A stretch of 64,000 bases of DNA from an uncultured Bradyrhizobium sp. GTDB lineage: Bacteria; Pseudomonadota; Alphaproteobacteria; Rhizobiales; Xanthobacteraceae. Of the stretch, positions 25,812 to 34,798 are shown piece after piece (within the stretch, counting starts at the first letter, position 1; each line of letters opens with the position of its first letter). The notes beneath the pieces were generated by a model. It was given only the letters and a program-made list of their open reading frames with translations, did not search any database and was not told where the DNA came from. The DNA lies in NCBI RefSeq assembly GCF_947648125.1, contig NZ_CANSMR010000036.1:1-64000 (forward strand). The letters are read 5' to 3'. The translations under genes and the position numbers were made by a program.

Positions 25812-25837
25812 GTATACAAACAGGGACTAGTTCCCTG
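25812..25837. promoter_or_regulatory. Candidate HxlR operator/promoter in divergent spacer
   Basis: CAGGGACTAGTTCCCTG (25821-25837) is a 6+6 bp inverted repeat with a 5-base centre, preceded by the palindrome GTATAC (25812-25817). It lies in the 118-base AT-richer spacer between the HxlR-family gene and the oxidoreductase, where such regulators bind. That the regulator binds here is inference. Confidence 0.5.
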
Positions 25838-25913
25838 AATTTACAGTACTTGCCAAAAGGACGCCAGCACGACAGGTAACACGACAGGCAACCGCCCACC
25901 ATGGAGACCAGGC

Positions 25914-26927
25914 ATGAAGGCCGTCGGATACCAAAAATCGCTGCCGATCGAGGCGGCGGATTCGCTCGTCGATTTCGAGATCGCCAAGCCCGAACCGAAG
26001 GGGCGCGACATCCGCGTCGCGGTGAAGGCGATCTCGGCCAACCCGGTCGACTACAAGGTGCGCAAGCGCGCGGCGCCGGCCGACGGCAGCTACAAGATCC
26101 TCGGCTTCGATGCGGCCGGCGTGGTCGACGCAGTCGGGCCCGACGTCTCGCTCTTCAAGCCCGGCGATGAGGTGTTCTACGCGGGTTCGATCCAGCGCCA
26201 GGGCACCAATTCGGAATTTCATCTGGTCGACGAGCGCATCGTCGGCAACAAGCCCACCTCGCTGTCCTTCGCGCAGGCCGCTGCCCTGCCCCTGACCTCG
26301 ATCACCGCGTGGGAGCTGCTGTTCGACCGCCTCGGCGCGGTGCCGGGCAAGAGCCTCGATCCGCGTACGCTGCTGATCACCGGCGGCGCCGGCGGCGTCG
26401 GCTCGATCCTGATCCAGCTCGCGCGCCGCCTCACCGGGCTGACCGTGGTTGCGACCGCGACGCGGCCGGAGTCTCAGAAGTGGTGCCGCGATCTCGGTGC
26501 GCATGCGGTGATCGACCACTCGCAGCCGATGAAGGAGCAGGTCGAGAGCTTGAGGCTGCCACCGGTCGGCCTCGTCGCCAGCCTCACCTTCACCGACCAG
26601 CACTACAAGTCGATCGCCGACTTCATCGCGCCGCAGGGTAAGTTCGGCCTGATCGACGATCCCGCCGAATTCAACGTCGCCGCATTCAAGGGCAAGGCGG
26701 TGTCGGTGCACTGGGAATCGATGTTCACGCGCTCCTCGTTCCAGACACCCGACATGATCGCGCAGCATCACCTGCTCAACGACGTTGCCGACCTGATCGA
26801 CAAGGGCGTGCTGCGCACCACGCTCGACCAGACTTTCGGCACCATCAACGCCGCCAACCTCAAGCGCGCTCATGCGCTGCTGGAAAGCGGCAAGTCGCGC
26901 GGCAAGATCGTGCTGGAGGGCTGGTAG
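25914..26927 (+). CDS. Zinc-type alcohol dehydrogenase-like / quinone oxidoreductase
   Basis: This 337-residue MDR-superfamily enzyme is of the zinc-independent quinone-oxidoreductase type. The NADPH-binding motif reads ITGGAGGVGSILIQLA. The N-terminal GroES-like domain contains NPVDYKVRK and GFDAAGVV, as in the family, with no cluster of zinc-binding cysteines. It would reduce quinones or enones in the cytoplasm. GGAGACC lies 7 bases before the ATG. The divergent HxlR-family gene is its likely regulator. Confidence 0.92.
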   Translation: MKAVGYQKSLPIEAADSLVDFEIAKPEPKGRDIRVAVKAISANPVDYKVRKRAAPADGSYKILGFDAAGVVDAVGPDVSLFKPGDEVFYAGSIQRQGTNSEFHLVDERIVGNKPTSLSFAQAAALPLTSITAWELLFDRLGAVPGKSLDPRTLLITGGAGGVGSILIQLARRLTGLTVVATATRPESQKWCRDLGAHAVIDHSQPMKEQVESLRLPPVGLVASLTFTDQHYKSIADFIAPQGKFGLIDDPAEFNVAAFKGKAVSVHWESMFTRSSFQTPDMIAQHHLLNDVADLIDKGVLRTTLDQTFGTINAANLKRAHALLESGKSRGKIVLEGW

Positions 26928-26936
26928 CCCCGCTGC

Positions 26937-27015
26937 GTAGGGTGGGTTAGCGCAGCGTAACCCACCATCATTTCGCTCTGCGAACGGCGGGTTACGCTGA
27001 CGCTAACCCGCCTAC
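26937..27015. repeat. Double palindromic repeat element
   Basis: Two hairpins stand side by side. The first pairs GGTGGGTTA (26941-26949) with TAACCCACC (26958-26966); the second pairs GGCGGGTTA (26986-26994) with TAACCCGCC (27004-27012). The outer ends GTAGG and CCTAC also pair, so the whole element is itself a large inverted repeat. It resembles the REP/BIME-like elements of Bradyrhizobium and starts 9 bases after the oxidoreductase stop. It may help end that transcript. Confidence 0.75.
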
Positions 27016-27110
27016 CACCTCGCGAGATATCCCCACGGACCGGCGTATGGCTTTTGCCAAAGCCATGACATGGCCTGTATGATTTCCGCAACGATCACCC
27101 CGTCCTTAAT

Positions 27111-27134
27111 CCGGCCGCCGCGAAAGGCGGCCGG
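27111..27134. other. Hairpin in leader of the phosphotransferase gene
   Basis: CCGGCCGCC (27111-27119) pairs perfectly with GGCGGCCGG (27126-27134) around GCGAAA. No U-run follows on the plus strand. It lies 48 bases before the phosphotransferase start and could affect mRNA stability, or be another dispersed palindrome. Confidence 0.45.
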
Positions 27135-27181
27135 AACGGTGGTGACGCCCCAAGGGAATACAAGGGGATGGGAGGAAACCG

Positions 27182-28261
27182 ATGAGTTTGCTCACGGCCG
27201 ATCCGTCGCGGATCGATCCGGAGTGGATGACGCGGGCGCTGCGCGAAGCCGGTGTGATCGACCAGGCCAGGGTCGTCGAGCTCGTCTGCAAGGCGGTCGG
27301 CAACGGCCTCGTCGGCGACAGCTATCGATTTCATCTGACCTATGACGGCGATGAGCCGAACGCGCCCTCGAGCGTCGTCGGCAAATTCCCGGCCGCGGAT
27401 CCCGACAGCCGCCGCTCCGGTTCCGCGCACACGCTTTATGTCCGCGAGGTCGCGTTCTATCGCGAGCTGGCGGCCACGGTCGACATTTACACCCCGCGGC
27501 CGATCCTCGCCGAAATCGATCCGGCGACCGACGACTTCACACTGATCCTGGAAGACCTGGCGCCCGCACGCCCGGGCGACCAGCTCGCCGGATGCTCGAT
27601 CGCCGACAGCCTGACGGCGATGCGTGAGGCCGCCGCGCTGCATGCGCCGCGATGGAACGATCCGACACTCGATGCGGTGCAATGCTTCGTGGTTGCCGCG
27701 AGCCGGCGCCGAGACCTTCGCGCGGTGCTGCCAGCCATCATCGGTCACTACAAGGAGCGGTATCACGGCGTGATCGAGCCGGAATTCCTTGATCTGATCG
27801 ACCGGCTTCCGGACGCGATCCCGCGCTACCAGTCCGATCGATCGACGCCGCGAACGCTGCAGCATGCAGACTTCCGGCTCGACAACATGCTGTTCGACGT
27901 CCGCGATAACACCCGTCCGATGGCCACGCTGGACTGGCAGACGCTGACGGTGGGACCGGGCATCGTCGACGTCGCCTATTTCCTGTCGGCCGGCATCGAC
28001 CCGTCCGAACGGCGGCTGCATGAAGCCGATCTGGTGCGGTTCTATCATTCGGAGCTGATCCGGCGCGGCGTGCGGGACTATGGCTGGGATGATTGCTGGC
28101 GGGATTACCGGCGCTACACGTTGCATGGCATCATGATGGGCGTCGTCTCGGCGCTCAGCGTCCAGCGCTCCGAGCGCGGTGACGCGCTGTTCCTGAAAAT
28201 GACCCGTGGCGCCTGCGCGCAAGCGCTGGACCACGACAGTTTTTCATACTGGCAGGACTGA
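27182..28261 (+). CDS. APH-type phosphotransferase-family protein
   Basis: This 359-residue protein has the aminoglycoside/choline-kinase-like fold. The catalytic loop reads LQHADFRLDNMLFD (about 221-234) and the metal-binding Asp lies in ATLDWQTL, followed by GIVDVAYFL. The nucleotide-binding N-lobe includes SSVVGKFP. Environmental members of this branch are seldom resistance enzymes, and often act on small alcohols or alongside acyl-CoA dehydrogenases. GGGAGGAAA precedes the ATG. It is followed on the same strand by the AttH-like gene, 62 bases on, across a degenerate repeat copy. The substrate is unknown. Confidence 0.88.
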   Translation: MSLLTADPSRIDPEWMTRALREAGVIDQARVVELVCKAVGNGLVGDSYRFHLTYDGDEPNAPSSVVGKFPAADPDSRRSGSAHTLYVREVAFYRELAATVDIYTPRPILAEIDPATDDFTLILEDLAPARPGDQLAGCSIADSLTAMREAAALHAPRWNDPTLDAVQCFVVAASRRRDLRAVLPAIIGHYKERYHGVIEPEFLDLIDRLPDAIPRYQSDRSTPRTLQHADFRLDNMLFDVRDNTRPMATLDWQTLTVGPGIVDVAYFLSAGIDPSERRLHEADLVRFYHSELIRRGVRDYGWDDCWRDYRRYTLHGIMMGVVSALSVQRSERGDALFLKMTRGACAQALDHDSFSYWQD

Positions 28262-28262
28262 A

Positions 28263-28307
28263 GCGCTTTCGAGAGATATCGTTCGCGTGAAAACAACGCG
28301 TCAAGAC
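28263..28307 (+). repeat. Dispersed intergenic repeat, copy C (degenerate)
   Basis: It begins GCGCTTTCGAG and ends GTGAAAACAACGCGTCAAGAC, lacking several bases found in copies A (1734-1782) and B (32955-33005). It fills most of the 62-base spacer between the phosphotransferase and AttH-like genes. Confidence 0.6.
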
Positions 28308-28323
28308 AGCGAAAGGGATCGGC

Positions 28324-29451
28324 GTGCTCAACAAACTGGACGACTTCCCCATCCACCAGACGCCGGAGCCGATCGCGGTTCCCTCGACCAGCGACCGCAA
28401 TGTCTATGACCGGACCTGGTTCAATGGCTACACCGCTGACGGCGCGTATTATTTCGGCATCGGCATCGCGATCTACCCGCACCGCAAGATCCTCGATTGC
28501 GCCTTCAGCGTCGTGGAGCGCGGCGGACGACAGCACTGCTTCTACGGTTCGCGGCGGGCGCCCCTCGAGCGTACCGAGATGCAGGTCGGCCCCTTCAGGC
28601 TCGAGGTCATCGAGCCGATGCTGCGGACCCGCGTCGTGCTCGACGACAATGCGACGGGCCTTTCCTGCGACCTGACCTTCTCCGCGCGCACCGCCGCGAT
28701 CCAGGAAGCTCGGCAGACGCTTTGGTCGGGCGACCGCCGCGCGATGGATTCGACCCGGTTCGACCAGTTCGGTCGCTGGAGCGGCGTCGTGCGCCACCCC
28801 GATGGCGAGATCAAGGTCGACGATCGCACGTGCTACGGCACCAAGGATCGCTCCTGGGGCGTTCGCAATGTCGGCGAACGCGACGTCGGCGGCGCGCCGA
28901 TGCCGCCGCCCAGCGTGTTCTTCCTTTGGGCCCCGCTGGTCTGGGACGACCACATCTCGCACGCCATCTTCTTCGACGGCACGCACGGCGAGGCGCTGGT
29001 CCGCGAAGGCATCACCGCGCCGCTCTACCGAAGCGAGGCCGAGATCCCCGGCGTCGTCGACGGGCTCGACCGCCGCATGGCGACGGCGCGGCACCGTGTC
29101 AAATACGTGCCGAACACGCGGCTGGCGCAGTCCGCCGAAATCGACCTGATCGACATCGACGGTCATACCTCGACCATCGCGCTCGACCCGATCCTCAAAT
29201 TCCAGATGAAGGGCCTCGGCTACGGGCATCCGCAATGGGGCCAGGGCATGTGGAAGGGCGAGCTCGAGATCGGCGGCGAGTCGTTCGATCCTGCCACGAT
29301 CGATCCGCTGGCCCGCGAGAACATGCACGTGCAACAGGTGGTGCGCGCCCGCCAGGGCGACCGGACGGGAATTGGCGTGCTGGAGCAGATATGCTTCGGC
29401 CCCTACCGCCCGGCCGGCTTCAGCGAGTTTCTCGACGGCGCCAAAGCCTAG
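28324..29451 (+). CDS. AttH/CrtC-lipocalin-like protein of unknown function
   Basis: This 375-residue protein has no signal peptide. It contains NVYDRTWFNGYTADGAYYF near the start and later DDRTCYGTKDRSWGVR, a pattern I associate with AttH-like, double-lipocalin proteins (relatives of hydroxyneurosporene synthase and Diels-Alderase-like folds). It starts at GTG, preceded by AAAGGGATC. It shares a strand and probably a transcript with the upstream phosphotransferase gene, a pairing that suggests one pathway. Its stop overlaps the end of the convergent DUF1330 gene by 4 bases. No catalytic residues can be assigned. Confidence 0.75.
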   Translation: MLNKLDDFPIHQTPEPIAVPSTSDRNVYDRTWFNGYTADGAYYFGIGIAIYPHRKILDCAFSVVERGGRQHCFYGSRRAPLERTEMQVGPFRLEVIEPMLRTRVVLDDNATGLSCDLTFSARTAAIQEARQTLWSGDRRAMDSTRFDQFGRWSGVVRHPDGEIKVDDRTCYGTKDRSWGVRNVGERDVGGAPMPPPSVFFLWAPLVWDDHISHAIFFDGTHGEALVREGITAPLYRSEAEIPGVVDGLDRRMATARHRVKYVPNTRLAQSAEIDLIDIDGHTSTIALDPILKFQMKGLGYGHPQWGQGMWKGELEIGGESFDPATIDPLARENMHVQQVVRARQGDRTGIGVLEQICFGPYRPAGFSEFLDGAKA

Positions 29452-29744
29452 CTCGGCGGCACGCCTTCGACGAAGATCAGCCGGCGCTCCAGCGCGGTCC
29501 GCCGATGCTTGAGCGCCGCGGCATATTCCGGTGACGCGTACCACTCGCGCAGCCGCGTCATCGACGGGAATTCGACGACGATGATGTTCTTCGGCGGCGG
29601 CCCGCCTTCGACCGCCTCCGCAGCACCGCCGCGCACGAGATAGCGCCCGCCATATTGCGCGATCGCGTTGGCGGCGATCGTGCGATAGGCCTCGAAGCCC
29701 GCGGCATCCTTCACGTCGACCTCGGAAATCACGTAGGCAGACAT
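29448..29744 (-). CDS. DUF1330 family protein
   Basis: This 98-residue ferredoxin-like (dimeric alpha-beta barrel) protein carries the DUF1330 pattern: SAYVISEVDVKD, then YGGRYLVRGG, IIVVEFPSM, and a C-terminal RRLIFVEGV. The function is unknown; small proteins of this fold often bind or process small aromatic molecules. A GAGGTG ribosome site precedes the ATG. It lies 9 bases downstream of the SDR gene in the same operon. Confidence 0.92.
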   Translation of the reverse strand: MSAYVISEVDVKDAAGFEAYRTIAANAIAQYGGRYLVRGGAAEAVEGGPPPKNIIVVEFPSMTRLREWYASPEYAAALKHRRTALERRLIFVEGVPPS

Positions 29745-29753
29745 GGCCGCACC

Positions 29754-30548
29754 TCAGGCAATGGTATTGACGATGCCGCCCTCGGCGCGCAACGCGGCAC
29801 CGTTGGTCGCGGAGGCCTGCTTCGAGCAGACATAGACGACGAGGTTGGCGATCTCCTCGGTGCTGGCAAAGCGTTGCAACAGCGAGGTCGGCCGGTGCTG
29901 CTTGACGAAGTTAGAGGCCGCCTCCTCGACCGACTGGCCGTTCTGCTTGGCAAGATCCTTGACGAAGGTCTCGACACCCTCGGACATCGTCGGCCCGGGC
30001 AGCACGGAGTTGACGGTCACGGCGGTGCCCTTGGTCAGCTCCGCAAGCCCGCGCGCGATCGCAAGCTGCGCGGTCTTGGTCGTGCCGTAGTGGATCATCT
30101 CGGTCGGGATGTTGAGACCGGATTCCGAGGAGATGAAGACGATGCGGCCCCAGTTGCGCTTCAGCATGCCCTGCATGTAGCCGCGCGACAGCCGCACGCC
30201 CGACATCACATTGACCTCGAAGAAACGGCTCCAGTCCTCGTCCGGAATGTCGAAGAAGGGCTTCGGCTCGAAGATGCCAGCATTGTTGACGAGGATGTCG
30301 ACCTCCGGCAGCGCCGCCAGCAACGCCTTGCAGCCGGCCGATGTCGAGACGTCGGCGGCAATGCCGCGGACCTTGGCGCCCGGCACCACCTTCTCGAGTG
30401 CGGCAACGGCTGCGTCGACCTTGGCCTGGCTGCGGCCGTTGACCACGACCTCGGCGCCGGTTTCAGCCAGACCCTTTGCAATGGCGTTGCCGATGCCCGC
30501 GGTCGAGCCGGTCACCAGCGCAGTCTTTCCCGAAAGGTCGATTTTCAT
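29754..30548 (-). CDS. Short-chain dehydrogenase/reductase
   Basis: This 264-residue classical SDR binds NAD(P) through TGSTAGIG (about 12-19) and has NNAG at about 85-88. The active-site Ser lies in FISSESG, and the catalytic YxxxK is YGTTK. It oxidises or reduces an unidentified alcohol or ketone. ATG 30548 has an AGGAGAG site; the frame upstream to 30578 is not family-like. It forms an operon with the DUF1330 gene. Confidence 0.93.
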   Translation of the reverse strand: MKIDLSGKTALVTGSTAGIGNAIAKGLAETGAEVVVNGRSQAKVDAAVAALEKVVPGAKVRGIAADVSTSAGCKALLAALPEVDILVNNAGIFEPKPFFDIPDEDWSRFFEVNVMSGVRLSRGYMQGMLKRNWGRIVFISSESGLNIPTEMIHYGTTKTAQLAIARGLAELTKGTAVTVNSVLPGPTMSEGVETFVKDLAKQNGQSVEEAASNFVKQHRPTSLLQRFASTEEIANLVVYVCSKQASATNGAALRAEGGIVNTIA

Positions 30549-30958
30549 GAGAGCTCTCCTGTCAGTCGTACCCGACATATTTGGATGCTCGTCGGCCGAT
30601 ACAACCGGGGTTCAGCCAAGCGCATGCGCAAATTCGCGGCAACGCACACCGGCATCTCAGCACCGCCGGCAGCCGAAGATAACCATGTCGCACGAATGAC
30701 GCCTGAAGCACGGTGCGCACCCTTCGTCGCGAGTCAAATTGCCACGAGTAATCATGGTTGATGCACCGTCTCGCCGGGCTTCATCCAATCTTCATATGAA
30801 ACATCGTGCGCACGCTGATTGCTTTCACACATTGTCAATTCACCGCCGCTAAGCGTCGCCGCAAATGGCCGGAGCGAGCTCGGGCTGTTGTTTGGGCAAC
30901 CGGACGCGTCTCATCGATAATGACGTTCGGAGCCATGCGACTGACAGGAATGCATCAG
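30549..30958. other. Intergenic region, 410 bases, divergent promoters expected
   Basis: This spacer separates the divergent SDR and chemoreceptor genes. An open frame runs into the chemoreceptor from 30806 but its residues are not receptor-like. I see no -24/-12 sigma-54 site, RNA gene or clear hairpin. Confidence 0.45.
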
Positions 30959-32953
30959 ATGTTCGCTATGTCCAGGATGAAGCCGTTCGCCGCGTTTATC
31001 CTGAAACGATTTCGGCCCAGCCTCAAAAACCAGATCGCGATGCTCGGGATTGGCGGCGTCGCGATCATCAGCGTCACCTGCCTCGGCGGCCTCAACTACG
31101 CAGCAGATGTTCAGCGCGAGGCGAACGACAGCATGCGCTTCAGGGCGCAGCTGTCCGAGCTTTCCGATGGCTTCCTGGAAACGCAGCAAATTGCGACCCG
31201 CTTCCTGAAGTCGCGCGATGAAGGACTGGCGAAGAAGCTGTCCGGCCGCGTTGCGGACGAGATCGCCCTGCTCGACAAGCTCGAAGCTTTCGCTGTGACC
31301 ACGCCGGAAGGCGATCCCATCCGCCAGGTCGCCTCGCTGCGGAGTGGAATCAACCTTTATTCGACGCGCTTCCAGAATATCGTGGGCGCCCAGCGTATCC
31401 TCGGCTTGAATCCGAATGACGGCTTGCAGGGCAAGTTACGCAGCGCGGTCCAGCAGTTCGAAACCAGGGTCCAACAGGTCGATCAGCCGCACCTGACCGT
31501 CCTCCTGCTGACGATGCGCCGTCTCGAAAAGGACTTTGCGCTGAGCGGCGAAGAACGGTTTGGCGACCAGCTCAATGACAAGGAATCCGAGTTCGAAACC
31601 GCGCTGGCGGCGACCGCGCTCCCCGCAGATGTGAAGACCGAACTGCTCGGTCTCGCCCGTGCCTACAAGCTGGCCTTCGCCGGCTTCCTGGTTTCGCGCC
31701 AAACGCTCGACGATCAGCTCGACGATCTGTCGCAGATTTTCGACCGTACCCGGCCGGCGCTGGTCAAGGTCGCGGACGCCGCCAATGTCCGCGCCGAACT
31801 CGCACAGCGCAAGGCCGATGCGTTCAGGCGGACGTTCGGCTGGCTGATCGGAATCGTCGCATTCACCCTGACGCTGTTTGCCATCTTGTTCGCCCGGCGC
31901 GTCGCGGGTCTGATCAGCCGGATGAGCGCGGCGATGCGGCAGCTGGCCGAAGGACAATTTGACGTCGTCCTGCCCGGCCTCGAGCGCACCGACGAGATCG
32001 GCGGCATGGCGCGGGCGGTGGAAGGCTTCAAGACCAGGGCGCAGGACAAGGCGCGCTCCGAGCTCGATGCCCGGCTCGAGGAAGACCGTCGCGCGGCCGA
32101 TCGGCATAAAGCCGAACTCGCGCGGCTCGCCGCGGCATTCGAGGCCAGCGCCGGCAACGTCATCGCGACAGTGTCGGCGGCGTCCGAAGAGCTCGCGGCT
32201 TCCGCCCGCGATCTGAGCAACACCGCCCATCACACGCAGGAACTGTCCGCCAATGTCGCGGCCGCCTCCGAGGAGGCCTCGGACAATGTCCGGCGGGTTG
32301 CGGCAGCGACCGAACAGATGATCGCATCGGCTTCCGAGATCGGACGCCGGGTTGGAGAATCGGCTGAGATCGCCAGCGACGCCGTCGCACAGGCGCAGCA
32401 GACCGACGAGCGGATGGCGCAGCTCGCCTCCGCCGCCGACCGCATCGGCAACGTGGTGCAGCTGATCGCAACCATCGCGCGGCAGACCAACCTGCTCGCG
32501 CTCAACGCGACGATCGAGGCCGCACGGGCCGGCAAGGCGGGCTCGGGCTTCGCCGTGGTCGCACAGGAGGTCAAGACGCTCGCCAGGCAGACGGCGGAGG
32601 CCACCGAGGACATTCGCGCCCAGATCGCGGATATTCAGGCCGCCACGCGGGAGTCCGCCGGCGCAATCAGCGATATCGCCGGTATCATCCAGCGCATCTC
32701 GCAGATCGCCTCCGACGTCGCTGTTGCCGTCGATGCGCAAGGCAGCACGACGCGGAGCATCGCGGAAAACGTTCAGATCGCCTCGGAGCGAACCTCGCAG
32801 GTGGCCGTCAGCATCGGACAGGTGGCCAGCGGCGCCTCCAGGACCGGCGGCGCCTCGTCCCAGGTGCTCAGCTCGTCGCGACTGCTGTCGGACGGCAACA
32901 GCCGCCTGAAGCAGGAGCTCGACAATTTCATCGCCACCATTCGCGCGGGCTAG
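30959..32953 (+). CDS. Methyl-accepting chemotaxis protein
   Basis: This transmembrane chemoreceptor of about 664 residues has a first membrane segment near residues 25-48, an all-helical periplasmic sensor (about 50-285, resembling HBM/four-helix types), a second membrane segment near 295-312 and a HAMP domain from about 315. The signalling hairpin shows the conserved [20 protein letters not shown]. No C-terminal CheR-binding pentapeptide is present; it ends [11 protein letters not shown] 30959 has AGGA 9 bases upstream; other in-frame ATGs at 30950 and 30968 are possible. It is probably an orphan receptor, with no che genes nearby. Confidence 0.9.
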   Translation: MFAMSRMKPFAAFILKRFRPSLKNQIAMLGIGGVAIISVTCLGGLNYAADVQREANDSMRFRAQLSELSDGFLETQQIATRFLKSRDEGLAKKLSGRVADEIALLDKLEAFAVTTPEGDPIRQVASLRSGINLYSTRFQNIVGAQRILGLNPNDGLQGKLRSAVQQFETRVQQVDQPHLTVLLLTMRRLEKDFALSGEERFGDQLNDKESEFETALAATALPADVKTELLGLARAYKLAFAGFLVSRQTLDDQLDDLSQIFDRTRPALVKVADAANVRAELAQRKADAFRRTFGWLIGIVAFTLTLFAILFARRVAGLISRMSAAMRQLAEGQFDVVLPGLERTDEIGGMARAVEGFKTRAQDKARSELDARLEEDRRAADRHKAELARLAAAFEASAGNVIATVSAASEELAASARDLSNTAHHTQELSANVAAASEEASDNVRRVAAATEQMIASASEIGRRVGESAEIASDAVAQAQQTDERMAQLASAADRIGNVVQLIATIARQTNLLALNATIEAARAGKAGSGFAVVAQEVKTLARQTAEATEDIRAQIADIQAATRESAGAISDIAGIIQRISQIASDVAVAVDAQGSTTRSIAENVQIASERTSQVAVSIGQVASGASRTGGASSQVLSSSRLLSDGNSRLKQELDNFIATIRAG

Positions 32954-32954
32954 C

Positions 32955-33005
32955 GCGTTTTCGAGCGAAGTGGATACCGGTTCGCGTGAAGAAAACGCGT
33001 CAAAC
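32955..33005 (+). repeat. Dispersed intergenic repeat, copy B
   Basis: This copy begins GCGTTTTCGAGCGAAGTGG and ends GTGAAGAAAACGCGTCAAA. It matches copy A (1734-1782) with only a few differences and starts 2 bases past the chemoreceptor stop. Confidence 0.85.
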
Positions 33006-33012
33006 CAGAATC

Positions 33013-33051
33013 TAGAGCCCCGTTCCGATTCAATCGGAACCGGGCTCTAGC
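33013..33051. repeat. Long palindrome next to repeat copy B
   Basis: CTAGAGCCC and the following CGTTCCGATT pair with ATCGGAAC and CGGGCTCTAG around a 2-base loop, giving nearly 19 bp of stem. No U-run follows on the plus strand. It adjoins copy B and may end the chemoreceptor transcript or form part of a composite repeat. Confidence 0.7.
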
Positions 33052-33057
33052 GCGACA

Positions 33058-33083
33058 AACAAAACGGCGCCCGAAGGCGCCGT
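33058..33083 (-). terminator. Rho-independent terminator closing the ribosomal series after rplQ
   Basis: Read on the minus strand, ACGGCGCC (33083-33076) pairs with GGCGCCGT (33071-33064) around TTCG and is followed by a T-rich run. It lies 26 bases past the rplQ stop. Confidence 0.9.
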
Positions 33084-33108
33084 TGCAGAAACCTGGCTCA
33101 AGGACGGC

Positions 33109-33525
33109 TTACGCCGCCTCGGCTTCCTTGTCCTGGGCCGGACCGGAGTCCTGGCCCTTGGCGTCGACGTCGCGGTCGACGAACTCGATCACGGCCATCG
33201 CCGCGTTGTCGCCGTAGCGGAAGCCGGCCTTGATGATGCGGGTGTAGCCGCCCTGGCGGTCCTTGTAGCGGGTCGCCAGCGTGTCGAACAGCTTCTTGAC
33301 CTGGTCGAGGTCGCGCAGCTCCGAGATCGCCTGGCGGCGCAGGGCGAGCCCGCCCTTCTTGCCGAGGGTGACGAGCTTCTCGACGATCGGCCGCAGCTCC
33401 TTGGCCTTCGGCAGCGTGGTGACGATCTGCTCGTGCTTGATCAGCGCGGCCGCCATGTTGGCGAACATCGCACGCCGGTGCTCGGCGGTGCGGTTGAGCT
33501 TCCGATGAACCTTGCCGTGACGCAT
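33109..33525 (-). CDS. rplQ: 50S ribosomal protein L17
   Basis: This 138-residue protein is a large-subunit component near the exit tunnel. The N-terminus [20 protein letters not shown] is diagnostic. A Glu/Ala-rich tail after about residue 118 ([16 protein letters not shown]) is longer than in E. coli. A GAAGGAAG ribosome site precedes the ATG. It is the last gene of the alpha operon, downstream of rpoA. Confidence 0.97.
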   Translation of the reverse strand: MRHGKVHRKLNRTAEHRRAMFANMAAALIKHEQIVTTLPKAKELRPIVEKLVTLGKKGGLALRRQAISELRDLDQVKKLFDTLATRYKDRQGGYTRIIKAGFRYGDNAAMAVIEFVDRDVDAKGQDSGPAQDKEAEAA

Positions 33526-33648
33526 TGACTTCTTCCTTCTTCAATTCTGCCGCGGTGGTTCAGCGACAAGTTTTGCAGGTGGGCATCCTGCGTTCGCCCA
33601 TTAAAAAATCGTGGCCGGAGATTCTCTGGCCACGACGGTGAATTCGGA

Positions 33649-34680
33649 TCAGTAGTGATCCTCGAAGCGCTTGGCGAGCTCGTCGATGTTCTCCGGCGGC
33701 CAGCCCGGCACTTCCATGCCGAGGTGCAGACCCATCTGGGCCAGCACTTCCTTGATCTCGTTCAACGACTTGCGGCCGAAGTTCGGGGTGCGGAGCATTT
33801 CCGCTTCCGACTTCTGCACGAGGTCGCCGATGTAGACGATGTTGTCGTTCTTCAGGCAGTTTGCCGAACGCACCGACAGCTCGAGCTCGTCGACCTTCTT
33901 GAGGAACGCCGGGTTGAACGCGAGATCGGGGATGATCTCCTGCGTGACTTCCTTGCGCGGCTCTTCGAAGTTGACGAACACGTTGAGCTGATCCTGCAGG
34001 ATGCGCGCGGCATAGGCCACCGCATCCTCCGGCGTGATCGCGCCGTTGGTCTCGATCGTCATGGTCAGCTTGTCGTAGTCGAGGATCTGGCCCTCACGGG
34101 TGTTCTCGACCTTGTAGGAGACCTTGCGGACCGGCGAGAACAGGCTGTCGACCGGGATCAGGCCGATCGGCGCATCCTCAGGCCGGTTGCGCTCGGCGGC
34201 GACATAGCCCTTGCCGGTCGTGACCGTGAATTCCATGCGGATCTCGGCGCCATCGTCCAGCGTGCAGAGCTGCAGGTCGGGGTTGAGCACGGTGACGTCG
34301 CCGACAGTCTGGATGTCGCCGGCGGTGACGGCGCCCGGGCCCTGCTTCTTCACGACCATGCGCTTCGGGCCTTCGCCCTGCATCTTGATCGAGATGTCCT
34401 TGATGTTGAGGACCATGTCGGTGACGTCTTCACGGACACCGGCGATCGAGGAGAACTCGTGCAGCACGCCGTCGATATGCACCGACTGCACCGCCGCGCC
34501 CTGCAGCGAGGACAGCAGGATGCGGCGCAGCGCGTTGCCGAGCGTCTGGCCGAAGCCGCGCTCGAGCGGCTCGGCGACCACGGTGGCGAACCGGCTCGCG
34601 TCCGAGCCCGGCGTCACCTGCAGCTTGTTCGGTCGAATAAGTTCTTGCCAATTTTTCTGGATCGTCACTTGTTCACCCAT
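33649..34680 (-). CDS. rpoA: RNA polymerase alpha subunit
   Basis: This 343-residue subunit nucleates core polymerase assembly and contacts upstream DNA and activators. The N-terminal dimerisation domain includes [21 protein letters not shown] (about 38-58, abbreviated here to the family core). The C-terminal domain with [15 protein letters not shown] and the helix-hairpin-helix near [16 protein letters not shown] is complete. It lies between rpsK and rplQ, the standard order. Confidence 0.98.
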   Translation of the reverse strand: MGEQVTIQKNWQELIRPNKLQVTPGSDASRFATVVAEPLERGFGQTLGNALRRILLSSLQGAAVQSVHIDGVLHEFSSIAGVREDVTDMVLNIKDISIKMQGEGPKRMVVKKQGPGAVTAGDIQTVGDVTVLNPDLQLCTLDDGAEIRMEFTVTTGKGYVAAERNRPEDAPIGLIPVDSLFSPVRKVSYKVENTREGQILDYDKLTMTIETNGAITPEDAVAYAARILQDQLNVFVNFEEPRKEVTQEIIPDLAFNPAFLKKVDELELSVRSANCLKNDNIVYIGDLVQKSEAEMLRTPNFGRKSLNEIKEVLAQMGLHLGMEVPGWPPENIDELAKRFEDHY

Positions 34681-34798
34681 GTGCCAGTCGTTGGGCCCGT
34701 CGAATGGCCGAACCTGGCGTTGGAGATCGCGGAACAGTCCGCGCGGTCAATTCCAAAAACGATCGCAGGGCGGCTAGCAGCCACCCGCGATTTACAGA

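Noticed and set aside
27111-27134. Strong hairpin before the phosphotransferase gene as a terminator or riboswitch
   Set aside because: No U-run follows and no aptamer-like conserved core is seen; it is kept only as a hairpin.
27182-28261. Phosphotransferase as an aminoglycoside-resistance gene
   Set aside because: Only the kinase fold is shared; there is no specific similarity to known resistance enzymes and the neighbours suggest metabolism.
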